Assembly (NCBI RefSeq): GCF_028994775.1
Contig: NZ_JAJQMN010000010.1
Span: forward strand, 140,327 to 204,326
Reading direction: 5' to 3'
DNA from: Promicromonospora iranensis
Lineage (GTDB): Bacteria > Actinomycetota > Actinomycetes > Actinomycetales > Cellulomonadaceae
DNA length: 64,000 nt
The position numbers were made by a program, and so were the translations under genes. How positions within the stretch are numbered: position 1 is the stretch's first letter; the number at the start of each line of letters is the position of its first letter. This document shows, one piece after another, positions 63,914 through 64,000 of this stretch. The notes beneath the pieces were generated by a model that saw only the letters and a program-made list of their open reading frames with translations, searched no databases and had not been told where the DNA came from.

Positions 63914-64000
63914 ATGCGCATAGTCGTCACCGCCAAGTACGTCCCGGACATCAACACCGAGCGCGGTTTCCGGGACCGTCGGGTAGTGCGCGACGCCGGC
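63914..64000 (+). CDS. etfB: Electron transfer flavoprotein beta subunit, N-terminal fragment
   Basis: The window ends after 29 codons. MRIVVTAKYVPD followed by the charged INTERGFRDRRVVRD is the characteristic beginning of actinobacterial EtfB, which binds AMP and, with EtfA, the FAD that passes electrons from acyl-CoA and other dehydrogenases to the respiratory chain. EtfA is expected downstream, outside the window. The gene is divergent from glgX. Confidence 0.8.
   Translation, partial: MRIVVTAKYVPDINTERGFRDRRVVRDAG

Overview
The window is 64 kb of very GC-rich, densely packed chromosome. Codon use, GTG/TTG starts, Pro/Ala/Ser-rich proteins, a DivIVA-type polar coiled-coil protein, a mycothiol-type deacetylase, the GlgE alpha-glucan pathway and a DUF3417-type glucan phosphorylase all point to an actinobacterium. 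A CUT1 sugar cassette with a GH113 mannan-type hydrolase suggests the Cellulomonadaceae/Promicromonosporaceae (Micrococcales); that family placement is inference. I see no rRNA, tRNA, CRISPR array, insertion sequence or prophage, so this is core chromosome with small accessory cassettes.

Layout: 1-5259 holds the end of a histidine kinase with its LuxR-type regulator, a P19/Tp34-like protein, a second two-component system whose kinase carries an extra C-terminal membrane segment, a PAP2 phosphatase and a phosphoribosyltransferase. 5390-10139 holds an FKBP lipoprotein, a small zinc-type protein, two alpha/beta hydrolases and a DivIVA/FilP-like protein. 10476-15078 holds a membrane protein, two tandem paralogous lipoproteins and a thioredoxin-fold/TPR protein without CXXC.

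15169-30967 is the alpha-glucan block: glgB, then a LacI regulator, sugar-binding lipoprotein, two permeases and a GH113 hydrolase on the opposite strand, then mak, treS and glgE, and divergent glgP. glgX lies apart at 61513-63840. Together these genes link trehalose, maltose-1-phosphate and branched glucan: TreS makes maltose, Mak phosphorylates it, GlgE polymerises it, GlgB branches it, and GlgP and GlgX degrade the product.

31129-34613 carries a 3Fe-4S ferredoxin, a small SH3-like protein, a 7Fe ferredoxin, dapC and citrate synthase. 34800-42633 is a four-gene FtsX/MacB-type ABC exporter operon in which one ATPase has an AbrB-like tail. 42881-48336 is a peptide/oligosaccharide importer (binding protein, two permeases, fused double ATPase). 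typA, a mycothiol-type deacetylase, a Tubby-like protein and a small membrane protein follow. 53022-56813 encodes a VanW-domain protein with a roughly 715-residue disordered N-terminus. An ACT-like orphan, pheA and tyrA form a coupled cluster, followed by a flavin dehydrogenase, glgX and the start of etfB.

Two genome-scale patterns stand out. Many starts have a TAnnnT-like -10 box exactly 6-7 bases upstream of ATG/GTG and no Shine-Dalgarno sequence, as expected of leaderless mRNAs. Several operon ends carry very long, nearly perfect hairpins without a T-run.
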